From Thaumasiovibrio occultus (GTDB lineage Bacteria; Pseudomonadota; Gammaproteobacteria; Enterobacterales; Vibrionaceae), in NCBI GenBank assembly GCA_019703815.1, contig AP023053.1, positions 420,995 to 484,994 of the forward strand: a DNA stretch of 64,000 bases, written 5' to 3'. The notes beneath the pieces were generated by a model, which ran no database searches, had not been told where the DNA came from, and worked only from the letters and a program-made list of their open reading frames with translations. Shown in pieces: positions 9,444 through 19,536 of the stretch (positions within the stretch are counted from its first letter, which is position 1; each line of letters begins with the position of its first letter). Both the position numbers and the translations under genes were made by a program.

Positions 9444-9821
9444 GCGTTCAATTCTTGCCGTCACTTCTTTTTATCACCGTCAACGCAACCCCCGCGCGTT
9501 TCCTTTCTTGTTGGCGATTAGTGAAAACGCCTAAGACGTTGTGTGCGTCATCAATAACTCTCTTTGTTTACACCTTGTGTTACAGGTGTTACTGCGATCT
9601 ACCTCAAATAAACGGTGGCGTGTGATCCGCATCAATATGATAAAACCATAAGTCACTGACATACATGGATGTCAGTAAAGGCCGCGCTATTGCTGAGTAG
9701 GGCGTGACGGTATTGGCGTCAGGACAGCTGACTGGCAGTGATCACAACGCCGTTTTAACCCGTAGCGAAAGAGTGGCCAATAGTGCATGTCAGCGCTGAT
9801 GTAACGCAACGCGAGGTTTCG
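9444..9821. other. Intergenic region between IS copy 1 and ABC1 kinase gene
   Basis: About 380 bases. An imperfect hairpin (ACACCT / AGGTGT, 9570-9589) is visible. No gene is supported; a 79-residue frame at 9386 starts inside the IS and has no family resemblance. The ABC1 kinase promoter must lie here. Confidence 0.5.
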
Positions 9822-11144
9822 ATGAAAAAGCAAAGTGCAGTGCCGAAAGGGCGTTTATCTCGTCTCACCCAATTAGGACACCTTGCCGGAAAAATCGCCG
9901 GTAACGTCGTGACGCAGGGCGCGAAAGAGTTGACCAAAGGCGAAAAGCCGCAACTATCGAAGTTGCTACTGACACCACAAAACGCGACGCACATTGCGGA
10001 AAAGCTGTCGAAAATGCGCGGCGCAGCGATGAAAGTGGGCCAGCTGCTCTCGATGGATGATGGCAATATATTACCGCCCGCCCTCAGCCAATGTATGGCG
10101 ATGTTGCGTGATGGCGCGAGCCCTATGTCGCAAAAGCAACTGATACAGCGCCTTGAATCACAGTGGGGCACGCAATGGTTGGATCGCTTTGGCGCATTTT
10201 CACTGAAGCCTTTTGCTGCCGCCTCCATTGGCCAAGTCCACAAAGCCCATTTGGAAGACGGCACACCCGTCGCGGTAAAAGTGCAATACCCCGGCGTAAA
10301 AGAGAGCATTGATAGCGATGTCAGCAACGTTGCCACGTTGCTCAAAGTTACCGGCTTGGTGCCAGCGGCGATTGACATTGAACTGTTCTTAGATGAAGCG
10401 ACCAAACAGTTACACGCTGAAACCGATTATCTCGCTGAAGCTGAGGCGATGGCCGCGTATCAACGTGAATTTCACGCTCACCACTCCATTAAAGTGCCTA
10501 GTCCGATTTTATCTTTGACCACCGCTGAAACCCTGACCATGACGTACTTAGAAGGGGAGGAGATCACCGCCTTAGCGCAAGAGCCGCAAGAGGTGATTGA
10601 TCAAGTAATGAGTGAGATGTTCTCGCTACTGTTCAAAGAGATGCTAGAGATGGAATTGCTGCAAACGGATCCAAACTACGGCAACTATCTCTACCTGCCG
10701 AAAACGCGCCAAATAGGGCTGCTAGATTTTGGCGCAGTGAAAGCCTTCCCCCCTGAATTACTGGCGGGTTATCGGATGTTAATGAGCGCGGCGATAACCG
10801 AAGATAGAAATGCGATCCATGCCGCCGCGCAGCAGATTGGCTTTTTTGATACGCCATTGTCAAAAGAGCACCAAGCGTTAATCGTAGAGGTGTTTTGGAT
10901 CGCTTGTGAGCCGTTGCGAACGCAAGGAGCCTACGATTTCAGCAATTCAACGGTGGTCGAGCAAGTCAAAGCGCTTGGCATGACGCTGGATAGAAATGAG
11001 TGGCACTCACCACCGATCAACGCTTTATTTATTCACCGTCGTTTTGGGGGAATGTACTTGCTCGCTTCACGCTTGAAGGCCAAGGTTGATGTAAGATCCT
11101 TATGCCAAGCGTACCTAGAAAAGCAATCCGAAGGTGTTTTATAG
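9822..11144 (+). CDS. ABC1/UbiB (AarF) family atypical kinase
   Basis: A 440-residue ABC1-family protein with all signature elements: the KxGQ motif (KVGQ, residues 71-74), the Ala-rich loop AAASIGQVHKA (132-142), the VAVKVQYPG lysine (Lys153), ETDY (200-203), QTDPNYGN (281-288) in place of the common QTDPHxGN, and LLDFGA (DFG 302-304). Family members such as UbiB and ADCK proteins are ATPases or kinases tied to ubiquinone biosynthesis and lipid trafficking. This one is not in a ubi operon, so its role is open. There is no long hydrophobic C-terminal tail of the UbiB kind. ATG 9822 follows GAGG; the longer start at 9783 is less likely. Confidence 0.9.
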   Translation: MKKQSAVPKGRLSRLTQLGHLAGKIAGNVVTQGAKELTKGEKPQLSKLLLTPQNATHIAEKLSKMRGAAMKVGQLLSMDDGNILPPALSQCMAMLRDGASPMSQKQLIQRLESQWGTQWLDRFGAFSLKPFAAASIGQVHKAHLEDGTPVAVKVQYPGVKESIDSDVSNVATLLKVTGLVPAAIDIELFLDEATKQLHAETDYLAEAEAMAAYQREFHAHHSIKVPSPILSLTTAETLTMTYLEGEEITALAQEPQEVIDQVMSEMFSLLFKEMLEMELLQTDPNYGNYLYLPKTRQIGLLDFGAVKAFPPELLAGYRMLMSAAITEDRNAIHAAAQQIGFFDTPLSKEHQALIVEVFWIACEPLRTQGAYDFSNSTVVEQVKALGMTLDRNEWHSPPINALFIHRRFGGMYLLASRLKAKVDVRSLCQAYLEKQSEGVL

Positions 11145-11478
11145 GCGCGTTCTAAGGGTCGGAATTTAACTGTCGGTCTTAAAACCGCCATCGTTTGATG
11201 CGGTCCATCTCTTATGAATATCAAGCAGTGCCTATTTTGGTGCTGCCAAGCCGTTGAACGTCATAGCGCGAGCTTTAGCGCGTTAGATGATTTTCAATAA
11301 ATAACGAAGGGAAATGCCTGCCAATATTTTATGGGTAGAAGATTCTCGAAACTCATATGTAATTTGCTGCAAATAAAAATAGGAGGGTTTGAACTCTGTC
11401 GTCAAACACACTAGCGTTCCTTGGTATTTTGGCTAGATTGTGTAGTGTGACATTTCAGCAAATTAAATAGAGGGATCC
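11145..11478. other. Intergenic region upstream of the flotillin cluster
   Basis: About 330 bases. A GCGCGAGCTTTAGCGCG hairpin lies near 11266-11282. An AGGAGG near 11382 is followed only by a reading frame of about 15 codons and no good start, so I do not call a gene. The promoter of the downstream cluster should be here. Confidence 0.45.
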
Positions 11479-12090
11479 ATGGAAATTTCAGTATTTATTG
11501 ACAAGCTACTCTCATTTCCGACTGGATTCTTTTTCGTCCCTTTCTCTATTATCTTCTTTATTATGCTTATCGACATGGTATTTGATTTTGTCGGTGAGAT
11601 TTTCGATGGTTTTGATGGCCTCGATTTTGATGATGCGACCGGTGGCAGCCTATTATTGCCGCCTATTCTCAGCAAAGTGCCGTTACCGATGGCGCTTTGT
11701 TTGACTTTCTTTATTGGCACGATCATCAGCTTCTATGTTTCGGAATTTATTCCCGCCTTGCCATCTATCGCGAATTGGATCATTGGTGCGGTGCAGTTGT
11801 TAGCCACCGCCTTTTTGTCACTGCATATTGCGGCCATTGTGTTTAAGCCGATTGCCCCGCTTTTTGATCAAAGCAAATCGTTTGCCACTGTGGTGTATGT
11901 CGGCCTTACAGGTCGAGTGCACTCTCCTGAGGTGAATGCGAGCAGTGGCGAAGTCATGGTGAAAGACAAAGGCACCGAATTCCTATTAGAAGCTTTTCAT
12001 GAAGGCGAAGAGCCTCTGCGGTATGGTGACGAAATAGTGATTGTCGCAGAAGATTTAGAAAAGAAACGTTACGAAGTGATTAAGGTATAA
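11479..12090 (+). CDS. YqiJ-like membrane protein with C-terminal OB fold
   Basis: A 203-residue protein with three predicted membrane segments (about 18-38, 72-93, 98-122) and a C-terminal soluble domain (about 135-203) resembling the OB fold of NfeD/YqiJ proteins (VGLTGRVHSP, GEVMVKDKGTEFLL, YGDEIVIVAED). NfeD and YqiJ proteins are the usual genomic partners of flotillins; in E. coli yqiJ precedes the flotillin gene yqiK. Here a large flotillin gene follows on the same strand, although 225 bases away. An acidic loop (residues 40-52) lies after the first helix. An AGAGGGATCC stretch precedes ATG 11479. Confidence 0.86.
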   Translation: MEISVFIDKLLSFPTGFFFVPFSIIFFIMLIDMVFDFVGEIFDGFDGLDFDDATGGSLLLPPILSKVPLPMALCLTFFIGTIISFYVSEFIPALPSIANWIIGAVQLLATAFLSLHIAAIVFKPIAPLFDQSKSFATVVYVGLTGRVHSPEVNASSGEVMVKDKGTEFLLEAFHEGEEPLRYGDEIVIVAEDLEKKRYEVIKV

Positions 12091-12315
12091 ATAAGCACTT
12101 TGATAATGCTATTTTATTACCGTGCTGTCGCTATCAGTGCGGATTAATAAAAGCTGTTTCATTAAGGTGTCAACGTTAGAAACATAAGTCAGTGCCTTTT
12201 TGATATTACGCAGCAAATGAATAAACCAGTCGTCTACGACTAGGTAGGGAAGCTAGGCGCTTTGCGTCAGCATTTAGGTTATACAGATTAATAATTTTTA
12301 CTAAGGAGTCGGTAA

Positions 12316-14544
12316 ATGGGGAGTATTGGAATATCGCCAATGGTGGTTTGGATTGGAGTGGCGGTTGTCATCTTCATTATGTTTTTATTGTTCCTGACTA
12401 CGCGCTTCAAGAAAGTACGAAAAGAAGGTGAAGCGCTTATCGTGAACGGTAAGAACGCAACCCGTGCGACATTAACCAGTGCCATGGTGTGGCCAGTCAT
12501 TAACCGTATGGAGTTTATGGATATTACCCGTAAACGTATTTCGGTAGAGCGTAGTGGTAGCCGCAGCCAAGTCGGTGAAGAATACGAAGGTCTGCACTGT
12601 AAAGATAACATCCGTGCCGACTTAAAAGTCGATTTCTACATTGGTGTGAATCACAACGAAGAAGATATCGCCCATGTCGCGAAACTCTTTACCACTGAAG
12701 GGGCGTCAGACATTGAGCGTTTGAAAGAGCACTTCCAGCCTAAATTCTCTGAAGCCCTAAAAACGGTCGTTCGTCGTTTCGAATTTGAAGAGCTCTTGAC
12801 CGAACGTTTGAAGTTCCGTGGCGACATTAAAGAAGTGATCGGCAACGAAATGGATGGCTTTAAGATCTATGACGTTGTTATCGATAAAGTCGATCAAACC
12901 GCTTTGGATGCGCACGATCCGAATAACGTCTTGGACGTTGAAGGTATTCGTTTGATCTCTGAGAAAACCTCAGACAAGAACACCAAAACCAATGAAATTC
13001 GTCAACGCGAGCAAACGACAATCAAGCAACAAAACGTCAACGCCGAGAAAATTCGCCTAGAGCTTGATAAGCAAGAGAAAGAAGCCGAAGCAAATACTCG
13101 CCGCGAAGTAGAAATCATTGAAGCGCAGCAATCGGCACTGGCAGAAGAAAAACGTCAGGAATACCAACGCTCCATTGAGCTCGCGAAGCTAGAAACGGAA
13201 GAAGAAGTTTCGAAGAAACGTGAAAGCGTTGAAATGGAAGTGGAGCTGACCCGTACCGCGAACGAGCGTCAGATCGCAATCCAACGCGAAGAAGTTGATC
13301 GCGCTGTGGCGACCGAGAAAGTGCGCACTCAAGCGGAAGTTGCTGATCGTGAAATGGCGAAAGACACCGCGATTGAAGAGTCGATGAAGTCAGTGGCAGA
13401 AATGCGCTCTCAACGTGTGGAGATTGAACGTAAGATCGCCCGCGAAGAAGAAGAGACTGAAAACCTACGTGTTAATGAGCGAGTGAACCGTGAGAAGCGC
13501 GTTGCCTTGGTCGAAGCAGAAGCGAAAGCGGAAGCGAAGCAGCTTGAGTTGATCGTGACGGCGAAAGCGGAGAAAGAAGCCGCGAAAGAAGAAGCTGAAC
13601 GCTTATTGATCCAAAAAGAAGCGGAGCTAACGGCGAAAACTCGTGAAGCGGAGAACAAGCTGGCCGTCACCACTCGTGAAGCGGAAGCGGCACACACCGT
13701 GATCGTGAAAGAAGCTGAAGCGCATCAAATTGCCCGTGTTAAGCAAGCGGAAGCTGAGCAAGAAGCTTTGATTAAGAAAGCCGAAGCTGAGCAAGTGGCG
13801 CGCGTTAAGCAAGCTGAAGCTGAGTTGGAAGCAAGCCGCACTGAATCTGAAGCGATGTACATCCAAAAAGATCGTGAAGCTGCGGCGAAAGAGCGCATGG
13901 CAAATGCTGAGAAAGAGTACATCAATGCGACTGGCCTAGCAGCAGTGAATGTAGACCGCGAGCGTGCCAACGTGATCCGTGAGACCGGTGAAGCAGAAGC
14001 ACATGCATTGCAAAGTACTGGTGTGGCAGAAGCGGAAGCACTGCGTGCGAAAGGTTTGGCCGAAGCGGAAGCGACCAGCGCTCGTTTCGAAGCCGCGCAG
14101 CAATACGACGAGAAAACGCGCGAGTACGACAAGTGGGTTATGGAACTCAACCAAGCGAAAGAGCTGGAACTGGCGCGTTACGATGCGCAGCGTGAAATTG
14201 CGACCGCGAACGCTGGCGCATTGGCGCAAGCACTGGCTGCCGCAGATATCAAGCTGTTTGGTGGCGAAGGCATGGAGCAACTACGTCGCACTGTGGTTGA
14301 TGCCGCTGTTATTGACAACAAGTTCAGCGAATCTCAGGTGATGGGCTCATTGGTATCAGAGTACCAAGACGGCACTCGTAGCCTGCCGCAAGATGTGAAA
14401 GATGTATTGGAAGGCACCGATCTGAAATCAAGCGATCTGGCGAACCTTGCACTGGCTAACATCTTGAACAATCAAGGTGGCTCTGTGGCTGATCTACTGA
14501 AGAAAATCACGCAACCTGGCGGCTCGTCAGAAGAGAAAGCGTAG
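12316..14544 (+). CDS. Large flotillin-family protein (YqiK-like)
   Basis: A 742-residue flotillin. It has one N-terminal membrane anchor (about residues 8-29), an SPFH/band 7 domain (about 30-215), a very long Glu/Ala/Arg/Lys coiled coil (about 215-630) and a C-terminal region with the flotillin-like IKLFGG segment (645-650). E. coli YqiK is shorter (about 550 residues), so the stalk is expanded. Two parts of the stalk run in 11-residue (hendecad) units, about 470-515 and 557-592. Flotillins scaffold membrane microdomains. The start has AAGGAGTCGG upstream. The partners YqiJ-like (upstream) and DUF3686-AAA+ and TelA (downstream) suggest a membrane-associated complex; its role is inferred only. 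Confidence 0.92.
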   Translation: MGSIGISPMVVWIGVAVVIFIMFLLFLTTRFKKVRKEGEALIVNGKNATRATLTSAMVWPVINRMEFMDITRKRISVERSGSRSQVGEEYEGLHCKDNIRADLKVDFYIGVNHNEEDIAHVAKLFTTEGASDIERLKEHFQPKFSEALKTVVRRFEFEELLTERLKFRGDIKEVIGNEMDGFKIYDVVIDKVDQTALDAHDPNNVLDVEGIRLISEKTSDKNTKTNEIRQREQTTIKQQNVNAEKIRLELDKQEKEAEANTRREVEIIEAQQSALAEEKRQEYQRSIELAKLETEEEVSKKRESVEMEVELTRTANERQIAIQREEVDRAVATEKVRTQAEVADREMAKDTAIEESMKSVAEMRSQRVEIERKIAREEEETENLRVNERVNREKRVALVEAEAKAEAKQLELIVTAKAEKEAAKEEAERLLIQKEAELTAKTREAENKLAVTTREAEAAHTVIVKEAEAHQIARVKQAEAEQEALIKKAEAEQVARVKQAEAELEASRTESEAMYIQKDREAAAKERMANAEKEYINATGLAAVNVDRERANVIRETGEAEAHALQSTGVAEAEALRAKGLAEAEATSARFEAAQQYDEKTREYDKWVMELNQAKELELARYDAQREIATANAGALAQALAAADIKLFGGEGMEQLRRTVVDAAVIDNKFSESQVMGSLVSEYQDGTRSLPQDVKDVLEGTDLKSSDLANLALANILNNQGGSVADLLKKITQPGGSSEEKA

Positions 14545-14575
14545 TCACGCAAATCGCGTTATTTCTTTGATTAAC

Positions 14576-14599
14576 AACCCGCTTCGCAAGAGGCGGGTT
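14576..14599 (+). other. Intercistronic hairpin without T tract
   Basis: AACCCGC / GCGGGTT brackets a 10-base loop in the 69-base gap between the flotillin and ATPase genes. No T run follows (ATTAAGG), so it is more likely an mRNA-stability or partial-attenuation element than a full terminator. Confidence 0.6.
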
Positions 14600-14613
14600 A
14601 TTAAGGTATCAGT

Positions 14614-17600
14614 ATGTCAGAAAACACCACACAAGCAGTCGCTGAGGGCGGCGCCTATGACGTGCTTAAAGCCCGACTCCTGCAGCAAGGCAACAAACTT
14701 AAATCGATTACCGGCGAGCTAAATAGCGCCCGCCAGCAAGTTTTTGGCGAGCAGAAGCTTAATTTGATCGGCAAAGCCAACGTGCAAACGGCGGCGAAAT
14801 GTGTGCCGGTTGATATGGCGCAGGTCAATAACCAACTTTTGTTTGGTTACAATGTCACCGTAGGTCTGAAAGCAGCCCCCTCACTTCAAGATGTCTTTGG
14901 TCTTTATCAATTGCATCATAACGACGGTATTTTTCGCGTCGAGCCAATCCCGCTTGAACAAAGCTTCCTGAGCGATGCTAAATTCCTGCAAGAATTTACC
15001 GAATTATTCACTTATTACTCTGATGCGCGTCTGTCGCAAATCTCGCGTCACGAAAGTATTCTCTACATCGCGTTCCAAATTGGCTCGCGCCCAGAAGACG
15101 TTAAAGTCTTCCAGTTCCAACTCAATGCACACTCGGTAGAATATCTCGATTCCAACGGTCAGCGCTCATTAACGTCAGCGCGTCAGATGGACTTTGAATG
15201 GATAGAAACCACCCGTGACAATCACGTGTTGGGCAGCCATCCGCACGTATCGATTGAAGACAAGTTGTTTGTCGAATGTGTTGGCGGCGATTTGACCATC
15301 AAGGTGGAAGATAACACCGAAGATGGCAAAGGGATTTACCGAGAGGTAGTCGAAGATCTGCACCAAACGGTGTCGGATGCGCGGATAGCGTATGCCTTTG
15401 TTGGTGATTTGATCGCGCTAAGGGTGCTGCCTAACCGAGAAAAGCAATACCGTTACTACGTGTTTAACCCAATTAATCAGGAAGTTACCCGGGTTGATGC
15501 GTTGAGCGTGACAGCGAAGGTATTGCCAGAAGATCACGGCATTCTCTATTCGCACGGTTATGTGTTAACTAACGGCGAGAGCAAGCAGTTCGACATGCCT
15601 TGGCAGTCGTTGAACTTCTTCCAGCAGATCAACTCCCCTAATGGCGAGGATGTGTTGTACATCTTCTTTAATCCGATTGATGGGTATTACATTTCCTATA
15701 CCTACAACATGATTGAGAAGAAGTTTGCCGCGCCGATGGAGTCGCACGGTTTCAGTATTTATCCGGATGGCCGTTTGCTGGTGTTCCAATCCGGTGAAAA
15801 CGCCGAAGCGTCAACCATTCACCCATTACGGGTTTGGGATACGCCATTCTCTACCCAAGAGCACTACACCAACCTCAGTGGTGAAGGCGATCGCTCAAGC
15901 CCACTGTTTAATTTGGGTAACGCCGAGCTCGTCCGTGCCTTGTCGGCGGTACTCTCGGTGTGCCATTTGGCGCGTACAGAAGAAGTAACCCAAGCCGCGT
16001 ATGAAGCCTTGATCCGCCAAGCGCAGTCGACGTTAGATCACTACCACTGGCTTTCGCACGATTATGCCCTCGGGGTGGGCTCGGCCATTGAAGAGCTGTT
16101 AACCACTGCCGACAGCATCATCGACGAGTTTGCCAAAGTGGTGCAGATGCAGGCGCACGCCAAAGAGGCGCTGGAAGCGGAAATCGTTGCGGTTAACTCC
16201 CTCGTTGGCAAGATCAAACTTGCACCGCGTTATGATGCCAAAGCGCTATTGTCGTTGCTAAACGATTTGCGCAAGCAAACCGGTCAAACCATGGTGTTGA
16301 AACAACAGCACTATATGGATATCGACGCGGTTGACGGCTTGTTAGAAGAGCTCAACGAGCAGCGTGATGAGCTCAACGCGTTATTGCTTTCTTTGTTGCA
16401 AAAAGAAGAAGCGTATCGCCCGTTCAAAGTCGAAATTGAACTGGTCGAAAAAGAGCTAGGAAAAACCGATAAAACGGCGGATATCAGTAAGCTTCAAGAG
16501 CGAGTGGAAGCCCTGCGCGCCGACCTTGCCTTGGTATCGGAAGAAGTCACCGCGATTGAAACCGATGATCCGACGCAATCAACGCGCATTCTCGATTTGA
16601 CGACCGAAGTCACGACCATGCTTAATGCTGCCTCAGCCAAGCTGAGATTGAAGCATGACTCGGTGCAAAAGGAAGAAGTGACCTCCGAATTCAGCGCACA
16701 GTTCAAACTGCTCGCTCAATCGGTAAGTAGTGCGATGGAGCAGGCGAGCACACCGGATGAATGTGATACGCAGTTAGCGCGTTTGGTTGGTCAGCTTGAA
16801 AAGCTAGAATCGCGTTTTGCCGATTTCGATGATTTCTTAGGCGAGATCTACGCCAAGCGCGAAGAGATCCAGTCGACGCTTGATAACCACAAGCAGCAGC
16901 TGGTGGCCGCGCAGCAGCGCCGAGTTCAAAACTTATATCAAGCCGCGACAGTCACCTTAACCAGCGTTGAAAAACGGGTTTCGCGTTTTGAAGATGTGGC
17001 GGAGCTTAATAGCTACTTCACCACTGATGCCATGGTGATGAAACTGCGCCAGTTAACGGAAGATATCCGTGAGCTAGGCGATAGCGTTAAAGCGGATAGC
17101 TTGGCATCTAAAATCAAAGCGCTACAAGATGAATCCTTGCGAGCGTTACGTGATAACCAAGATATCTTCGAGCAAGGCGGTAAAGTGCTGCGTTTAGGTA
17201 AGCACCGCTTTAGTGTAAATCAGCAAAACCTCGATTTATCGCTGGTGGATCAGCAAGGTAAATTGTCGCTACACATTGCCGGTACCGAGTTTTATCAAGC
17301 GATTGACGACGAAGAGTTTCTCTCGCTGCAAGACAGTGCGCGTTTGGATGTGGCATCCGAGTCACCGGCGATCTATCGCGGTGAATATTTGGCGAGTTTG
17401 TTGCTTGAGCCTGACAGCGATGGCGGTGAAAGCGCGAGCATCGAGCAGTTGCTGGAAGAAAGCAAAGTGGGCAGTTTGCTGCATCGCGTGCAGCAAGTAG
17501 CCAGTCCTCGTTACCGCGAAGGGTATGTGAAAGGGATCCACGACTGTGACGCGGTGAAAATCCTCGATGCGTTGCTGCCTGTTTATCGTGATGCCGGATT

Positions 17601-19479
17601 GCTGCGCTACGGCCAAGCGGCACGTGCCACCGCGTTACTGTGGCTGCTGCAACAGAGCAAAGACGACAAAGCAGACTGGCAGCGCCAAGCGCGCAATGCG
17701 GTATTGATGCGCGAGCACCTTAACGCCGGCGCTGCGTTTGATAGCTTGCTGGATGAACTGAGCGCTGTCATTAGCCCTGTTGCTGATGCCTCTGTTAATG
17801 AAGCATGTGATTATGCGATCCATGTGTTGGCAGAGGGAGATAAGTCGATCAGGGTCAGTCAAGATGCGATCCGTTTGGCTGAGGACTATCTGCAGTTTCG
17901 CCGCAGCTTAGGTTGGTCGCCCGTCGATACTGAATCGATTGCCGAGAAGTTTGATGATCACGTGTTGTGGCTCAGTGCCTATACCGCGAAATCGGGCAGT
18001 GGCGCGGAGTTTATCACTGAAGCGGCGATGGTATCGGTGTGGACCGCAAACTCATTGCAACAACTGCAGCCCGTCGATTTCTCGCTCCGTTGTCAGGTTA
18101 AAGAGTTGTTGGGCGAGCACAAGCGTATCGACAGCGGTGAAATGACCTTAGTGCTGGATGATTTCCTGAACCGTGCCAAGTATCACCGCCAGTCAACGTT
18201 GCCGCGTTTTGAGTCGTACCAGAAAAAACGTACCGATCTGCTTGAGCAGTCACGCGATCAGTTCCGCTTGAGCGAGTTTATGGCCCGCCCGTTAACCTCG
18301 TTTGTGCGCAACAAGCTGATCAGTGAAAGTTACTTACCGTTAATTGGCGATAACTTTGCCAAGCAGATGGGCGCGTTAGGCGACAGCAAGCGTACCGATT
18401 TGATGGGTATGCTGCTGCTGATCTCGCCGCCGGGTTACGGTAAAACCACCTTGATTGAATACATCGCCCGTAAGCTTGGCTTGGTATTTATGAAGATCAA
18501 TGGCCCATCGATTGGCCATGAGGTGACCTCACTCGACCCTTCTGATGCACCGGATCAAAACTCGGCGCGTGAGATAGAGAAAATCAACCTCGCGTTTGAG
18601 ATGGGGAACAACGTCCTGCTTTACTTGGATGATATTCAGCATACCAATCCCGAGTTTTTGCAAAAATTCATCTCCTTGTGTGATGGTACCCGCCGTATCG
18701 AAGGTACGTGGAATGGCAGACCAAAAACCTACGATATGCGGGGCAAGAAGTTTGCGGTGGTAATGGCAGGTAACCCGTATACCGAGTCCGGTGAAGTGTT
18801 CCGCATTCCAGATATGCTATCAAACCGTGCAGACATCTATAACTTGGGTGATATGTTGTCGGATCAAAAATCAGCATTTGAATTGAGCTTTATTGAAAAC
18901 TCACTCACGTCGAATCCTGTGCTGGCACCGTTGGCAACGCGCGATCTCAACGATCTCTACCGTTTTGTCGCAATGGCGGAAGGGGAGAATGTCGCGCTCA
19001 GCGATATGTCACACACCTATTCAGCAACCGAAGCCAATGAAATCACCGCAACCTTGCAAAAACTGATGACGGTGCAGCAAACGGTATTGAAAGTGAATCA
19101 ACAGTACATTGCGTCAGCCGCGACTGCAGATTCGTACCGCGTTGAACCGCCATTTAAACTGCAAGGCTCTTACCGGAATATGAACAAACTGGCGGAGAAG
19201 ATCTCGTCAGTCATGACCGAAGATGAACTGCAACAGTTGGTAAGAGATCACTACCAAGGGGAAGCGCAAACGCTGACTTCAGGTACCGAAGAGAACTTAC
19301 TCAAACTGGCGGAGTTACGCGGCGCAATGACCAGCGATGAACGCGAGCGCTGGGAGTCGATTCGTTCGGGATATCAGCGCAAACAAACGCTAGGTGATGA
19401 AGCTGATCGTGCCGGCCAAGTTGTACAGCAGTTGGCGGCGCTGAATCAAAGTCTGGCCAATCTGACCAACCGTTTCTAA
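14614..19479 (+). CDS. Giant DUF3686-type AAA+ ATPase ('DNA repair ATPase' family)
   Basis: A 1621-residue protein. Residues 1-430 look beta-rich and globular, about 500-860 is long coiled coil, about 860-1220 is a mixed domain, and an AAA+ ATPase occupies about 1230-1500. Walker A is PPGYGKTT (1272-1279), Walker B is LLYLDD (1335-1340) and a sensor-1-like AGN follows at 1385-1387. The architecture matches proteins called DUF3686 or 'ATPase involved in DNA repair'; that name comes from database labelling, and I know of no biochemical proof. There is no signal peptide or membrane helix. It lies between the flotillin and TelA genes with short gaps, so a chaperone-like remodelling role at a flotillin platform is a plausible inference. 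Confidence 0.85.
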   Translation: MSENTTQAVAEGGAYDVLKARLLQQGNKLKSITGELNSARQQVFGEQKLNLIGKANVQTAAKCVPVDMAQVNNQLLFGYNVTVGLKAAPSLQDVFGLYQLHHNDGIFRVEPIPLEQSFLSDAKFLQEFTELFTYYSDARLSQISRHESILYIAFQIGSRPEDVKVFQFQLNAHSVEYLDSNGQRSLTSARQMDFEWIETTRDNHVLGSHPHVSIEDKLFVECVGGDLTIKVEDNTEDGKGIYREVVEDLHQTVSDARIAYAFVGDLIALRVLPNREKQYRYYVFNPINQEVTRVDALSVTAKVLPEDHGILYSHGYVLTNGESKQFDMPWQSLNFFQQINSPNGEDVLYIFFNPIDGYYISYTYNMIEKKFAAPMESHGFSIYPDGRLLVFQSGENAEASTIHPLRVWDTPFSTQEHYTNLSGEGDRSSPLFNLGNAELVRALSAVLSVCHLARTEEVTQAAYEALIRQAQSTLDHYHWLSHDYALGVGSAIEELLTTADSIIDEFAKVVQMQAHAKEALEAEIVAVNSLVGKIKLAPRYDAKALLSLLNDLRKQTGQTMVLKQQHYMDIDAVDGLLEELNEQRDELNALLLSLLQKEEAYRPFKVEIELVEKELGKTDKTADISKLQERVEALRADLALVSEEVTAIETDDPTQSTRILDLTTEVTTMLNAASAKLRLKHDSVQKEEVTSEFSAQFKLLAQSVSSAMEQASTPDECDTQLARLVGQLEKLESRFADFDDFLGEIYAKREEIQSTLDNHKQQLVAAQQRRVQNLYQAATVTLTSVEKRVSRFEDVAELNSYFTTDAMVMKLRQLTEDIRELGDSVKADSLASKIKALQDESLRALRDNQDIFEQGGKVLRLGKHRFSVNQQNLDLSLVDQQGKLSLHIAGTEFYQAIDDEEFLSLQDSARLDVASESPAIYRGEYLASLLLEPDSDGGESASIEQLLEESKVGSLLHRVQQVASPRYREGYVKGIHDCDAVKILDALLPVYRDAGLLRYGQAARATALLWLLQQSKDDKADWQRQARNAVLMREHLNAGAAFDSLLDELSAVISPVADASVNEACDYAIHVLAEGDKSIRVSQDAIRLAEDYLQFRRSLGWSPVDTESIAEKFDDHVLWLSAYTAKSGSGAEFITEAAMVSVWTANSLQQLQPVDFSLRCQVKELLGEHKRIDSGEMTLVLDDFLNRAKYHRQSTLPRFESYQKKRTDLLEQSRDQFRLSEFMARPLTSFVRNKLISESYLPLIGDNFAKQMGALGDSKRTDLMGMLLLISPPGYGKTTLIEYIARKLGLVFMKINGPSIGHEVTSLDPSDAPDQNSAREIEKINLAFEMGNNVLLYLDDIQHTNPEFLQKFISLCDGTRRIEGTWNGRPKTYDMRGKKFAVVMAGNPYTESGEVFRIPDMLSNRADIYNLGDMLSDQKSAFELSFIENSLTSNPVLAPLATRDLNDLYRFVAMAEGENVALSDMSHTYSATEANEITATLQKLMTVQQTVLKVNQQYIASAATADSYRVEPPFKLQGSYRNMNKLAEKISSVMTEDELQQLVRDHYQGEAQTLTSGTEENLLKLAELRGAMTSDERERWESIRSGYQRKQTLGDEADRAGQVVQQLAALNQSLANLTNRF

Positions 19480-19482
19480 CGA

Positions 19483-19504
19483 GCAGGGCGCTTGGCGCCC
19501 TTGC
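19483..19504 (+). other. Intercistronic hairpin between ATPase and TelA genes
   Basis: AGGGCGC TTG GCGCCCT lies just after the ATPase stop codon, with no T tract. It may protect upstream mRNA or tune expression of the downstream telA-like gene. Confidence 0.6.
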
Positions 19505-19536
19505 TGACGTTTGATGATTATGTAAAGGGAGGCAAT

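Noticed and set aside
11370-11430. Leader peptide after an AGGAGG before the YqiJ-like gene
   Set aside because: Only about 15 codons and no start at proper spacing; not enough evidence.
13725-14150. Antisense 141-residue frame within the flotillin gene
   Set aside because: Its Ser/Ala-rich composition is the mirror of the Glu/Ala/Arg coiled-coil codons of the sense gene.
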